From positions 1-64,000 of the forward strand of contig CAADGK010000099.1 in assembly GCA_900696515.1 (NCBI GenBank): a stretch of 64,000 bases of DNA. Direction: 5' to 3'. Source of the DNA: an uncultured Nitrosospira sp. Lineage in GTDB: Bacteria > Nitrospirota > Nitrospiria > Nitrospirales > Nitrospiraceae. Shown here piece after piece: positions 37,301 to 45,473 of this stretch. The notes below the pieces were generated by a model. The model was not told the origin of the DNA. It saw only the letters and a list, made by a program, of their open reading frames with translations, and ran no database searches. The position numbers and the translations under genes are program-made. Position 1 is the first letter of the stretch; every line of letters begins with the position of its first letter.

Positions 37301-38760
37301 TCGACAATGATACGGACCATCCAAACGGATGGGGCACCGTGCTGATCGGCGGATTCCGGTTGGGGGGAAGCTGTGGCGCCTGTACTCCCGGAGGCGGAGG
37401 ACCGCCCATGGGTGTGACTGTTAGCGGAACCGACCGGTATTTCTACAGTGCTTACTTTGTGTTGGATATTACCAATCCGGAAGTCCACCCAAAACTGTTG
37501 TGGTCGTTCTCGGACAGCAGCCTCGGCTTGACGTCAAGTGTGCCGACGGTCGTGCGGGTCAGTCCGTTGACCGACTTTCACGCCGACAACACCAATGCGA
37601 AGTGGTATCTGCTCGCCGGGTCCGGGCCGACCGGCTACGATGGCCGGGCCACGCAAAGCGCCAAAGTGTTTGCGATCGATCTGAAGGCAGGGCCGGGGAG
37701 TTCCAATAGCCTGGTCAGCAGTTTTAGTGTCGGCTCGTGGAGTTCCTTCATCGGCGATATGACCGCGTTCGATCGAAACCTCGATTATCGCACCGATGTC
37801 GTGTATTTCGGCCGGACGATCACCGATGATACTCCTAGCGCTGGTCCTACGTGGAGGGGCAAGGTCTATCGCCTGACGATGGGAGCGACTCTTCCATTTG
37901 GTGGAGCGACGGGGCCAGGGTCCTGGGGAATCTCCGGAACAAGTGGAACCCGAGTGCCGACCGAAATGCTCGATACGATCGGAGTCTCATCACCGGTCGA
38001 GATGGGTCCTGTCATGGCCGCACCGGGTATTACGGTCGACGATGCCGCTCAGGCCTGGGTTTTTGTCGGCAGCGGGCGGTATTTCGGTGGCGCGGACAAA
38101 ACCGATAAGTCGACACAGTACTTTGTCGGGATGAAAGATTCGGTTATTAATGGAGGGTGTACGCAGACGAGTACAGGGTGTCGAGAGAATGATCTGGTCG
38201 ACGTGACTACTGCGACGATCTGTCTTGTGGAGTATGGAAACTGCGGACAGGTATCCGGAACAAACCAAGTGACAGGTGTGACCGGTGCAACCACCATGGC
38301 GGAACTCATGAGTCTTGTCGGAACGAAAGACGGATGGGTTGCCAAACTTCTCCCAAGAGACTCGTCCGGAGCGTTGCTGCCAGGGGTCGGTGAGCGGGTA
38401 TTGAGCGCCGCCACGGTATTCGGTGGCATCGTGTTTTTCCCGACCTTCACGCCGACGGATGATATCTGTGCTTCAACAGGAAGCAGCAGTCTGTACGCGC
38501 TCTTCTACAAGACAGGTGGCCCCCATACGTCACCCATCGTCGGTTCAACCGCGGGAACCGGAGGGATCGTCAATGTGAATCGGTCGACATCCCTGGGAGA
38601 CGGGTTGGCGTTCGGAGCGGTTCCGCACGTGGGTTCGGGTTCTGATGGAACCAGCCCCTTCAAATTGTTCATCAATACCAGCACGGGTGCGTTGGATGGA
38701 AGAGATGTGAATTTGGCGATCGATCCAAGAGCGCACTTTGCGTCATGGATCAACATGTAA
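34348..38760 (+). CDS. pilY1: PilY1-type pilus tip adhesin / assembly protein
   Basis: 1470 residues with a signal peptide (FATLTFVVTGTWFLPSLVQA). N-terminal von Willebrand A-like domain with MIDAS motif DNSGS near residue 58; C-terminal PilC/PilY1 beta-propeller from about 880 (GANDGMLHAFNAGYY, VLIGGFRLGG). Several Asp/Asn loops resemble calcium sites: DANGNGIPD, DTDGDGKQD, DADGNGIAD and DVNNDKIVD at about 776, the last matching the DxNxDxxxD pattern of known PilY1 calcium sites. PilY1 proteins cap the pilus and control extension, adhesion and surface sensing. Last-but-one gene of the set-2 operon. GGAGGAAG ribosome site. Confidence 0.95.
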   Translation: MAKRWTIKTFATLTFVVTGTWFLPSLVQATVPVRVNADYASSPPFVSNIATPNILVVMDNSGSMSNRACESASCGVLPDGTTSTTTTFLATTRYNGFADPLRCYVWDAGDNRFENGAVKTALNSACAGTEWDGNFINWASFRRFDAVKKAMTGGTCWHPTASPVRNADGTCKPSGTPSLPTVKVQNLGTSVETTPAIPYAGGTGNTTYVGRIPTAMHPGNPANLFMHYEADGDMCIDDENGTSCGNPGSSDGDAFVETELNEIAFAMYSEPTGVIQQIGDKARFGLAVFNGSGSDNGIKVLTGIGSRQSIDFNGSTVETFNTNTAAMVDAVDEAYPTTWTPLAESLYDAVRYVAQINSAYYPTVYTFPIAFSGGSSNGVGFQGNGVGSIGGSEVSALISGETCPSGYITSACGRDPYFFAANHTPAWASTSQVVNCCKTFILIFTDGEPTQDQNIPSGLRDNAYNGVDCTNSDGAVPPRPVDGTCNTHSSTPFTDLLGERKTDYASNGSGYLDSVAFWAHTNDMRPCSGTSDGTIAVIGETGHCLSGMQNVTVYTFFAFGNINGRGLLAQTARLGAFDDANGNGIPDVGEWDKENNYTGTTGADGIPDAYFESSDVDDIQNKMLATLSSIIRKSSSGAAVSVLATSSTGEGALYQAYFYPSTQVGTRDVTWTGYTQSLWVDTFGNMREDTDGDGKQDYLVDLIVKTRLDPATGIVYVDKYIDADGNGIADDRNSDGVLTQTDCYECGTLLSEMKPIWEAGKQLALKDASTRTILTWVDVNNDKIVDASEQIDFTTANSATLSPYLRAETAVGAVYTADAIINFIRGCEVATCAEQASLRDRRLTVGSSGLKTWKLGDVINAPPTIVAAPRDRYDIIEGDPSYTAFFIKYRTRRQVAYVGANDGMLHAFNAGYYRPGDDPSTTTVIEHGRFTRTPNDNSGGPLLGEELWGFIPYELLPHLQWLTRSDYQHVYYVDMPPVVKDVRIFDNDTDHPNGWGTVLIGGFRLGGSCGACTPGGGGPPMGVTVSGTDRYFYSAYFVLDITNPEVHPKLLWSFSDSSLGLTSSVPTVVRVSPLTDFHADNTNAKWYLLAGSGPTGYDGRATQSAKVFAIDLKAGPGSSNSLVSSFSVGSWSSFIGDMTAFDRNLDYRTDVVYFGRTITDDTPSAGPTWRGKVYRLTMGATLPFGGATGPGSWGISGTSGTRVPTEMLDTIGVSSPVEMGPVMAAPGITVDDAAQAWVFVGSGRYFGGADKTDKSTQYFVGMKDSVINGGCTQTSTGCRENDLVDVTTATICLVEYGNCGQVSGTNQVTGVTGATTMAELMSLVGTKDGWVAKLLPRDSSGALLPGVGERVLSAATVFGGIVFFPTFTPTDDICASTGSSSLYALFYKTGGPHTSPIVGSTAGTGGIVNVNRSTSLGDGLAFGAVPHVGSGSDGTSPFKLFINTSTGALDGRDVNLAIDPRAHFASWINM

Positions 38761-38778
38761 TCGGGCCGAATGGCTTGC

Positions 38779-38810
38779 GGCAGGGAAGGGGGTACTCCCC
38801 TCTCCCTGCC
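38779..38810 (+). other. GC-rich hairpin after pilY1
   Basis: GGCAGGGA pairs with TCCCTGCC; after one mismatch GGGG pairs with CCCC around a TACT loop. No T run follows, so it is not a classic terminator. It lies between the pilY1 stop and the preferred start of the next gene, where it could limit read-through or protect mRNA. Confidence 0.6.
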
Positions 38811-38828
38811 AGGTTGGATTCCCCCCTC

Positions 38829-39761
38829 ATGCTGTTCATTATTCTGGTCGTGCTGACTGTCTTCTCCGGTTGTTCCCGGCCTGACGACGGGAATCCTGTA
38901 CCAGCCGGTCCTCGGGCTACCAATCAACCGTCTTTCACAGGACTCGGAACGATCACGATTGTTCCCAATCCGATGACCCGCATGGAACCGCTCATGGTCT
39001 CGATCGAGAAAGGCAGGGCTCAGGAAGGAGCCCTACTCTATCGGTATCAATGGTTCGTGAACAAGATTGCTGTGCAGGGCGCGACCGCATCATCATTCGA
39101 TACGTCAGCCCTTCGTCGCGGCGATCGGGTGCACGTGGTTGTGACGCTTCCAAACGTTAAGGGCGGGGATGCGTCATTCCAGACCTCATCCGTGACAGTT
39201 CCCAACGCTCTGCCCGTTATTCAGCACGTCATGCTCGAACAGGAGTCCACCTCGGCTGGCAGCCGCCTTTTAGCAAAGATAGACGCGTTCGACGCCGATC
39301 AGGACGACATGGAGTTCAAATTTCGATGGTTGCGTAACGACACGGTAGTCTTGGAGGGATCAGAACGTACAGCCGTCCTGCCCGACCTGGCCAAGAACGA
39401 CATTGTGACGGTGGAAGCAATCGCGTATGACCATGACGGTTCCGGAAAACCGTTCCGTGCGAGGCCGCTGATCGTCGGCAATAATTCTCCGAAAATTCTC
39501 TCCGCGCCGATGATGATGGCCACTGCGGAATTATACGAATATGCCGTTCGAGCAGAAGATCCGGACGGAGACCCGGTGTCGTATGAATTGGAGGGCGCAC
39601 CGAATGGGATGACGATTGACCCTGCCGCTGGACGTGTAGTCTGGAGGCCGGCTGCCGGCATCAACGGTACGCATCATGTCAAAATCATTGCGACTGATGG
39701 GAAGGGGGCACGAGCCTGGCAGGAGTTTGACTTGTCCGTGCCGACGACGCGATCTCAGTAA
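38829..39761 (+). CDS. Ig-like/cadherin-like repeat lipoprotein
   Basis: 310 residues from ATG 38829, which opens a lipoprotein signal (LFIILVVLTVFSGC, lipobox FSGC). The track ATG at 38745 overlaps pilY1 and would add 28 residues before the signal, so it is less likely. Three beta-sandwich repeats are visible: YRYQWFVNKIAVQG, FKFRWLRNDTVVLEG and DPDGDPVSYELEGAPNG with VVWRPAAG, the last like putative-Ig/He_PIG domains. Probably an outer-membrane-anchored protein working with the PilY1 pilus. Confidence 0.8.
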   Translation: MLFIILVVLTVFSGCSRPDDGNPVPAGPRATNQPSFTGLGTITIVPNPMTRMEPLMVSIEKGRAQEGALLYRYQWFVNKIAVQGATASSFDTSALRRGDRVHVVVTLPNVKGGDASFQTSSVTVPNALPVIQHVMLEQESTSAGSRLLAKIDAFDADQDDMEFKFRWLRNDTVVLEGSERTAVLPDLAKNDIVTVEAIAYDHDGSGKPFRARPLIVGNNSPKILSAPMMMATAELYEYAVRAEDPDGDPVSYELEGAPNGMTIDPAAGRVVWRPAAGINGTHHVKIIATDGKGARAWQEFDLSVPTTRSQ

Positions 39762-39820
39762 CTGTCGCCAGCTGTTCGCAGAATACGTAACGCCGCCATA
39801 TCACCCCATCATCCACTCTC

Positions 39821-39850
39821 TTGTTCGTGCATGGCGTATTTTGATAGAGT
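39821..39850 (+). promoter_or_regulatory. Possible promoter for phoH operon
   Basis: TTGTTC, 18 bases, TAGAGT in the short gap before phoH. Moderate matches only; placement about 30 bases before the GTG start is sensible. Confidence 0.3.
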
Positions 39851-39879
39851 GTGTGTGAGAGAGGATATGAAGACTGGGT

Positions 39880-40947
39880 GTGCGTAAACTCAAACTACGA
39901 GAAGGCACCAACACTGCAGCCCTATTCGGTTATCACGACCGGCATCTCAAGCTTATCGAAGACGAGTTGGGCGTACGGCTTTCCGCACGAGGGGAAGAGC
40001 TGACGCTGGACGGTTTGCCTGAGGCTGTCCGCCAAGCAGAGCGCATTCTCCTTGAACTTGCTTCCCTGACACACGACGGCATCGTCCTCCAGGCGGAAGA
40101 TGTCACGCATGCCCTCACCGCGTTGCGCCGAACGCCTGAGGCGCCCCTCCGAGACCTGCTCGATAAGTCGGCGATGATCGTCACCAAGAAACGGTTCATT
40201 GGCCCAAAATCTCCGACTCAAAAATCCTATATCGAAGCGATCGAACAACATGATGTCGTCATCGCGATCGGGCCGGCCGGGACGGGGAAGACCTATCTCG
40301 CGATGGCCATGGCCGTGAGTGCGCTCCTGAACAAGGAAGTCAGCCGGATTATCTTGGCTCGGCCGGCGGTCGAGGCAGGCGAAAAGCTTGGTTTTCTGCC
40401 GGGTGACATTTATGAAAAGGTCAACCCCTATCTGCGTCCGCTGTACGACGCTCTCTTCGACATGATGGAAATGGAACGAGCCAACCGGCTGATTGAACGG
40501 GGTGATATCGAAATTGCGCCGCTGGCGTTCATGCGCGGGCGGACGCTGAATGATTCGTTCGTGATATTGGATGAAGCACAGAATGCGACGGCCGAACAGA
40601 TGAAGATGTTTCTAACGCGGCTTGGATTTCACTCGAAAGTTGTCGTGACCGGTGATGTTACGCAAGTGGATTTGCCGAATGACCGAGTGTCCGGACTCAT
40701 TCAGGTCAAGGACATCCTGCGTGGCATCGAAGGGATTGCGTTCGTCTACTTCGATGAAAAAGATGTCGTGCGGCACCGGCTGGTTCAGGAGATTATCAAG
40801 GCCTACGATCGTCATCAGACCGTGCAGAACAGTGACCCGCGGGCGTCGAGAGAACAGCGTCCGCCGTCCCAGCGCCACAACCCTCGCCCTCGCAACTCGC
40901 CTGCAGCGGGACCGTCGGCCTCGACTGGTACAGAGAGTTCAGACTGA
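39880..40947 (+). CDS. phoH: PhoH-family ATPase (YbeZ type)
   Basis: 355 residues; start is GTG (no in-frame ATG nearby). N-terminal KH-like region (about 1-90) and then a helicase-like NTPase: Walker A GPAGTGKTYLAMAMA near 130, PAVEAGEKLGFLPGD, Walker B FVILDEAQNAT and VVTGDVTQVDLP. YbeZ cooperates with YbeY in rRNA processing; here the ybeY start overlaps the phoH stop (TGATG). The C-terminal tail (about 320-355) is low-complexity, rich in Arg, Pro and Ser. Confidence 0.94.
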   Translation: MRKLKLREGTNTAALFGYHDRHLKLIEDELGVRLSARGEELTLDGLPEAVRQAERILLELASLTHDGIVLQAEDVTHALTALRRTPEAPLRDLLDKSAMIVTKKRFIGPKSPTQKSYIEAIEQHDVVIAIGPAGTGKTYLAMAMAVSALLNKEVSRIILARPAVEAGEKLGFLPGDIYEKVNPYLRPLYDALFDMMEMERANRLIERGDIEIAPLAFMRGRTLNDSFVILDEAQNATAEQMKMFLTRLGFHSKVVVTGDVTQVDLPNDRVSGLIQVKDILRGIEGIAFVYFDEKDVVRHRLVQEIIKAYDRHQTVQNSDPRASREQRPPSQRHNPRPRNSPAAGPSASTGTESSD

Positions 40948-41441
40948 TGGCCGTCTGTCTTCGTGTGAGGCTTAGGAAGCACCTCGTTCGGCAGGCGCGG
41001 TTGGTCGAATTGGCTCAACGGGTGCTGTCGGTTGCCGGAGAGGCGCAATCGGAACTCAGCCTCGAACTCATCGGGGATCGTCGAATGCGACGGCTCAATC
41101 GGGACTATCGCCAACGTGATCGTACAACGGATGTGTTGGCATTCTCTACGCGTGAAGCCGTTGTGCCGAAGGGACTATCCTGTCCTACGAGCTTGCTGGG
41201 CGATGTTGTAATCTCGTTGCCGACGGCTATTCGGCAAGCCAGGGCAGGCGGTCGATCGGTCGACGAGGAGTTGGCGATACTCCTGGTGCACGGGGTGCTT
41301 CATCTGTGCGGTTATGATCATGAACGGAATGCGCACGAAGCGGAGCGGATGTCGCGCCGAGAACAGGCCGTGCTCCGTCGTATCTCTCCGGTTCCTCCTC
41401 TTATCACCATTCGCCCAGGCCGGCGGATAAAGGGCGACTGA
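40947..41441 (+). CDS. ybeY: Endoribonuclease YbeY
   Basis: 164-residue zinc metalloprotein for 16S rRNA 3'-end maturation and ribosome quality control. The triple-histidine motif is HGVLHLCGYDH near residue 115, and RDRTTDVLAFS is the second conserved block. Extra basic C-terminal tail (ITIRPGRRIKGD). Translationally coupled to phoH and followed three bases later by ftsY. Confidence 0.95.
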   Translation: MAVCLRVRLRKHLVRQARLVELAQRVLSVAGEAQSELSLELIGDRRMRRLNRDYRQRDRTTDVLAFSTREAVVPKGLSCPTSLLGDVVISLPTAIRQARAGGRSVDEELAILLVHGVLHLCGYDHERNAHEAERMSRREQAVLRRISPVPPLITIRPGRRIKGD

Positions 41442-41443
41442 CG

Positions 41444-42379
41444 ATGGGTTGGTTTCAGCGACTGAGCAGCGGGCTTGGGAAGACGCGGCATGTGGTTCAG
41501 CAATCGCTGGATCGCTTCCTTGGTCGTACTCCCGACCAAGAATTACTGGAAGACCTTGAATCATCGCTGCTGACGGCAGATCTCGGGGCCCGGGTCGTCG
41601 ATCGCTTGATGCGAAAGGTCAATGAGGAATCGCGTGGAGCTGAAGCGCAAACGACGGAGGGACTTCAAGGGGTCCTGAGTCGGGAGCTCTACGGGATCCT
41701 GAAACCCGTGGCGGATGTCACGCTCGACCGTCTCATCACGGAGGGCTCTACGCCGTTTGTCTTCCTGGTCGTCGGTGTGAACGGAGTCGGTAAGACCACC
41801 ACGATCGCCAAAATGGCACAGCGGATAGCGCAGACGGGACGAAGGCCGTTGCTGGTTGCGGGCGACACTTTTCGGGCGGCCGCGATCGAACAGCTGCAAG
41901 TGTGGGGGGATCGCATCGGCGTGGAGGTTGTGCGTCAGCGACATGGCGCTGATCCCGCGGCCGTGGCTTTTGATGGGATCGTCGCGGCAAGGGCGCGCAA
42001 GGTCGACGTGGTGCTGATCGACACCGCGGGACGACTGCACACGAAGTCCAACTTGATGGATGAGTTACGGAAGGTGAAGCGAGTGATCGGGCAGGAGTTG
42101 CCTGGTGCGCCTCATGAAGTGTTGTTGGTGTTGGATGCCACGCTCGGCCAGAACGCCTTGGCTCAGGCGCGTCAATTTCACGAGGCGGTGGGAGTCAGTG
42201 GTCTTGTTCTGACGAAGCTTGATGGAACGGCCCGGGGCGGGATTGTGGTGGCAATCGCCGAGGAGCTGAAGATTCCCATCCGTTTGATCGGTATCGGAGA
42301 AGGTGTCGAGGATCTGCAGGATTTCAATGCCGAGGCCTTTGTCGCGGCATTGTTCGGGCGGATCGAGACTCACACGTAA
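41444..42379 (+). CDS. ftsY: Signal recognition particle receptor FtsY
   Basis: SRP-type GTPase that docks ribosome-SRP complexes at the inner membrane. 311 residues: NG domains only, with a short N-terminus in place of the long acidic A domain of E. coli. G1 GVNGVGKTTT near 107, DTFRAAAIEQL, G3 DTAGRLHTKSNLM, G4 TKLDGTARGG. Forms a run with phoH and ybeY. Confidence 0.96.
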   Translation: MGWFQRLSSGLGKTRHVVQQSLDRFLGRTPDQELLEDLESSLLTADLGARVVDRLMRKVNEESRGAEAQTTEGLQGVLSRELYGILKPVADVTLDRLITEGSTPFVFLVVGVNGVGKTTTIAKMAQRIAQTGRRPLLVAGDTFRAAAIEQLQVWGDRIGVEVVRQRHGADPAAVAFDGIVAARARKVDVVLIDTAGRLHTKSNLMDELRKVKRVIGQELPGAPHEVLLVLDATLGQNALAQARQFHEAVGVSGLVLTKLDGTARGGIVVAIAEELKIPIRLIGIGEGVEDLQDFNAEAFVAALFGRIETHT

Positions 42380-42465
42380 ACCGCGCATTATCTTCTCTCA
42401 CTCCCGTACCCTGTGCTACCCTTGGCTCTAGCAATCGGCGTTTTCCTCATGAACGAGGGAAGATT

Positions 42466-43251
42466 ATGGCCACGCTCCTGATCGTCGACGACGATCAAAT
42501 GAATTGTGACCTCTTGCAGGACTTGTTCAGCCGTCAAGGGTACGATGTCACCTGTGCAACGAGTGGGAGAGAGGGACTCGACCTGTTCCGCTCGATCAAC
42601 CCAAAAGTGACGCTCGTCGATCTTCGTATGCCGGAGATGGATGGATTGACCGTGTTGAAGGAGATCCGGGCCCTCGATCCCCACGCGGCGGTGGTCATTT
42701 TGGGCGGTGGGGCGACTGACGCGCATGAAAATCAGGCACGAGCTCTGCGGGCCACGGATTTCATACGGAAAGGGTTGTCGCTGGACATTCTTGTTGAGGC
42801 GGTGGGGCGGATCTCGCAGCTTCCAAGGCCGGCGATGGCCACGCAGTCGCCACTCACGAACAGGGAGATCGGGGAGCAGCTTGGGGAATCAGTCCTGGTA
42901 TTGGACGACGAACCTCTCGTGTGTGATCTGCTCGTCCAGTTCTTGAGTCTTCGCGGGTACCGCACGCTCGGAGCGAGAAACGGACAGGAGGCGCTCCGGA
43001 TGCTCGATGAGATGCATCCGGATGTCGTTTTGGTCGACATGATCATGCCGGGGATGGCGGGAATCGATGTGCTCCGAGCCCTACGGGCCAGGGAATACCC
43101 TGGCGGCATTATCATTATGACCGGGAGTCATAACGAGGAGCTACTGCAAGAAGCTTGGAGCCTTGGGCCCCATGAACTTCTGGTCAAACCGGTGGACCTT
43201 GACCGTCTTTTGATGGCGATCCAGCTTGTACTCGTCTGCCGCGAGTGTTAA
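42466..43251 (+). CDS. Tandem double-receiver response regulator without output domain
   Basis: 261 residues with two CheY-like receiver domains. REC1 (about 3-113): acidic pocket D8-D10, phosphoacceptor D52 (VDLRMPEMDG), lysine K102, but the switch Thr/Ser is Gly80 (VVILGGG). REC2 (about 142-255): D147-D148, D191 (VDMIMPGMAG), T219 (IIMTGS), K241-P: complete. No DNA-binding or enzymatic domain, so it likely signals by protein contact or phosphotransfer. No histidine kinase is adjacent. GAGGGAAG site before the ATG. Its last bases overlap the next gene start. Confidence 0.92.
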   Translation: MATLLIVDDDQMNCDLLQDLFSRQGYDVTCATSGREGLDLFRSINPKVTLVDLRMPEMDGLTVLKEIRALDPHAAVVILGGGATDAHENQARALRATDFIRKGLSLDILVEAVGRISQLPRPAMATQSPLTNREIGEQLGESVLVLDDEPLVCDLLVQFLSLRGYRTLGARNGQEALRMLDEMHPDVVLVDMIMPGMAGIDVLRALRAREYPGGIIIMTGSHNEELLQEAWSLGPHELLVKPVDLDRLLMAIQLVLVCREC

Positions 43252-45473
43252 AACGCTTCCTGATGCAGGTCAGGACACAAGCGCTTCTTCTCAGCTTCAT
43301 CATCTTGCTATCGGCCGCTGCCACAGAGAGACAGGCTGCGGCAGCGCCCCCATCGGATCAAGAGAGTCCACTCCTCCGTCATCACCTTTCCGTTGAGTTG
43401 ATACCGGGCACGCATGAAATCACGGCGATCGATCGGATTGAATTGGAGATCGAGCCGAACTGCCCCTCTCTCAGCTTCACCCTTGCACCGACGCTGCGTA
43501 TCGAATCGATAAGAATAGGAACCCCGTCTGCTGTAGGCAGGGACGGGACGACTGGTATGCCCGTCCCCTTCGCCCGGATGCGTTCCGGGGAATCGGCCGG
43601 TCAACAGGTGATCGTGACTCTTCCGCGGGATTATAGCCGGAAGATGGTCCTGACCTGGACCTATCGAGGGGCCATCAATGATCCCCCGAAGGAGCCCCGG
43701 CACTTGCGATTTGTGACGCCGAGTGAAACGGCGGGATATATCGGGGAGGAAGGGGTCTACTTGAGCGGGGAAAGCCAATGGTATCCGGACCTTCCCGGGT
43801 CATTCGGGACCTATCGCATGACGGCTCACGTTCCGAAGGGGTGGACGGTCATTGCCTCCGGACGGAAGGAAGGCGAAACGCCGAATGCAGGGAAGGTTGC
43901 CTCGACCTGGTTTGCGCAGGACCGATCGGAGGCCTTCACGCTCGTGGCAAACCATTTTGTGACCAAGACACGAGAGTGGTACAGTAGTACAGGGCAGCGG
44001 ATCGACCTCCGGACCTATTTCTTTCCCGACAATGCCGCGTTGGCGGATGAGTATCTTGACGCGACCGCGCAGTATCTTGAGATCTATGTCAGGATCTTAG
44101 GGGACTACCCCTTTGACGCATTTGCGGTCGTGGAAAATTTCTTTGCCAGCGGGCTTGGAATGCCCTCCTTCACCCTTCTTGGCAGCGGCAGCATCAAGCG
44201 ACACTATGTGCAGCCGTACGCGTTAGGTCACGAAATCGTTCACTCCTGGATCGGGAATTCCGTATTTAACCGCGATGGGTCCGGGAATTGGGTCGAAGGG
44301 CTGACTACCTATCTGGCGAACTATTACTGGCATGAAGTGACTCATGATGCTCGCCAGGCCTGGGAGCAGCGGCGCCTGATGCTGCAGGGTTACAATCTCT
44401 ATGTCAAGGAGGAGGAGGATTATCCGGTCTCCCATTTCTTGAGAAAACACGACGAGAAGGATAATGCCATCGGGTACCAAAAGTCGGCGTTTGTGTTTCA
44501 TCTGCTTCGGCAGGAAATCGGAGATGAGCCGTTTTGGCGTGGGCTCAAGACGTTCATCAGGGAATATCGCAATGAGCCGGCGGATTGGGTGGCGATCGAA
44601 AAAGTGTTTTCTCGGGAAAGCGATCGGAACCTCCGATGGTTTTTTGAACAATGGGTCGAGCAATCCGGCGCCCCGATCATCGCCTTGGGGGACGTTCGTG
44701 CGCGCAAGGTGACGGGAGACAGCGGTAAGGATGCCTGGCTGCTCACGGTCCAGGTTCGTCAGAATGAGGGCCCCTTTCGGCTGGCGGTCCCCATCCGCAT
44801 CATCATGAAGGAATCGACCGAAAGCCGGTCGGTCCGGCTCAGCCTCTCGCAGGCGAGTGTCGCTCAATTTGTCCTTCCCGATCAACCGTTACAGGTTGAG
44901 CTGGATCCTGATCTACTGACGTTTCGGCGGTTGGCGCGGCATCAATTGCCGCCGATGCTGAACGGCTATGTCACGGATCCGCACAAGGCCGTCCTGAGGG
45001 CGTTCGGAGATCCTGCCTCTCCGTTGCAACAGATTGTCTCGCGCATCGCCGATCACGAGCTGCCGGATTCCAAACGTGCAACCGGGATCGTGTCGGAGGC
45101 GTCGTCGCTTCCTCAAGAAGGGTCGGTTCTGGTTCTGACCGGGGCGGGTCGGCCTCAGAGCGTCGACAAGCTCGTGCGCGACTCTTGTGGAGACCGGGTT
45201 GATCTCAAAGAGACCGGCTTCCAGATCGACGGCCAGGCGTACGATGGACCAACGATGGCCGTCCTTTTTTCCTGTCATCGAGCACAGGTGCCGGGGAGCG
45301 TCATCACCGTTCTCTATGGCGTCACCTCAGGGGCGGTAGAAAAACTGTCGCGCTTTCTGTTCTATTATGGGTGGCACAGTTATGTGCTTTTTCAGGATGG
45401 GGCTGTCACGAAACGCGGTCTCTGGCATGGAACGCCGGAAATGAAGGAGGTAGGAGTTGATGCGACGTCGTAG
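43245..45473 (+). CDS. M1-type zinc aminopeptidase-like exported protein
   Basis: 742 residues, starting GTG inside the end of the response-regulator gene (an ATG at 43263 is the alternative). Signal-like N-terminus (LLLSFIILLSAAA). Zinc motif HEIVH at 329-333 with the third ligand E351 in WVEGLTTY: 17 residues between, one fewer than usual. The GAMEN exopeptidase motif is replaced by SGLGMPSFT, seen in some divergent M1 members. C-terminal about 230 residues are not recognised. Probably periplasmic; peptidase activity likely but substrate unknown. Confidence 0.87.
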   Translation: MLKRFLMQVRTQALLLSFIILLSAAATERQAAAAPPSDQESPLLRHHLSVELIPGTHEITAIDRIELEIEPNCPSLSFTLAPTLRIESIRIGTPSAVGRDGTTGMPVPFARMRSGESAGQQVIVTLPRDYSRKMVLTWTYRGAINDPPKEPRHLRFVTPSETAGYIGEEGVYLSGESQWYPDLPGSFGTYRMTAHVPKGWTVIASGRKEGETPNAGKVASTWFAQDRSEAFTLVANHFVTKTREWYSSTGQRIDLRTYFFPDNAALADEYLDATAQYLEIYVRILGDYPFDAFAVVENFFASGLGMPSFTLLGSGSIKRHYVQPYALGHEIVHSWIGNSVFNRDGSGNWVEGLTTYLANYYWHEVTHDARQAWEQRRLMLQGYNLYVKEEEDYPVSHFLRKHDEKDNAIGYQKSAFVFHLLRQEIGDEPFWRGLKTFIREYRNEPADWVAIEKVFSRESDRNLRWFFEQWVEQSGAPIIALGDVRARKVTGDSGKDAWLLTVQVRQNEGPFRLAVPIRIIMKESTESRSVRLSLSQASVAQFVLPDQPLQVELDPDLLTFRRLARHQLPPMLNGYVTDPHKAVLRAFGDPASPLQQIVSRIADHELPDSKRATGIVSEASSLPQEGSVLVLTGAGRPQSVDKLVRDSCGDRVDLKETGFQIDGQAYDGPTMAVLFSCHRAQVPGSVITVLYGVTSGAVEKLSRFLFYYGWHSYVLFQDGAVTKRGLWHGTPEMKEVGVDATS

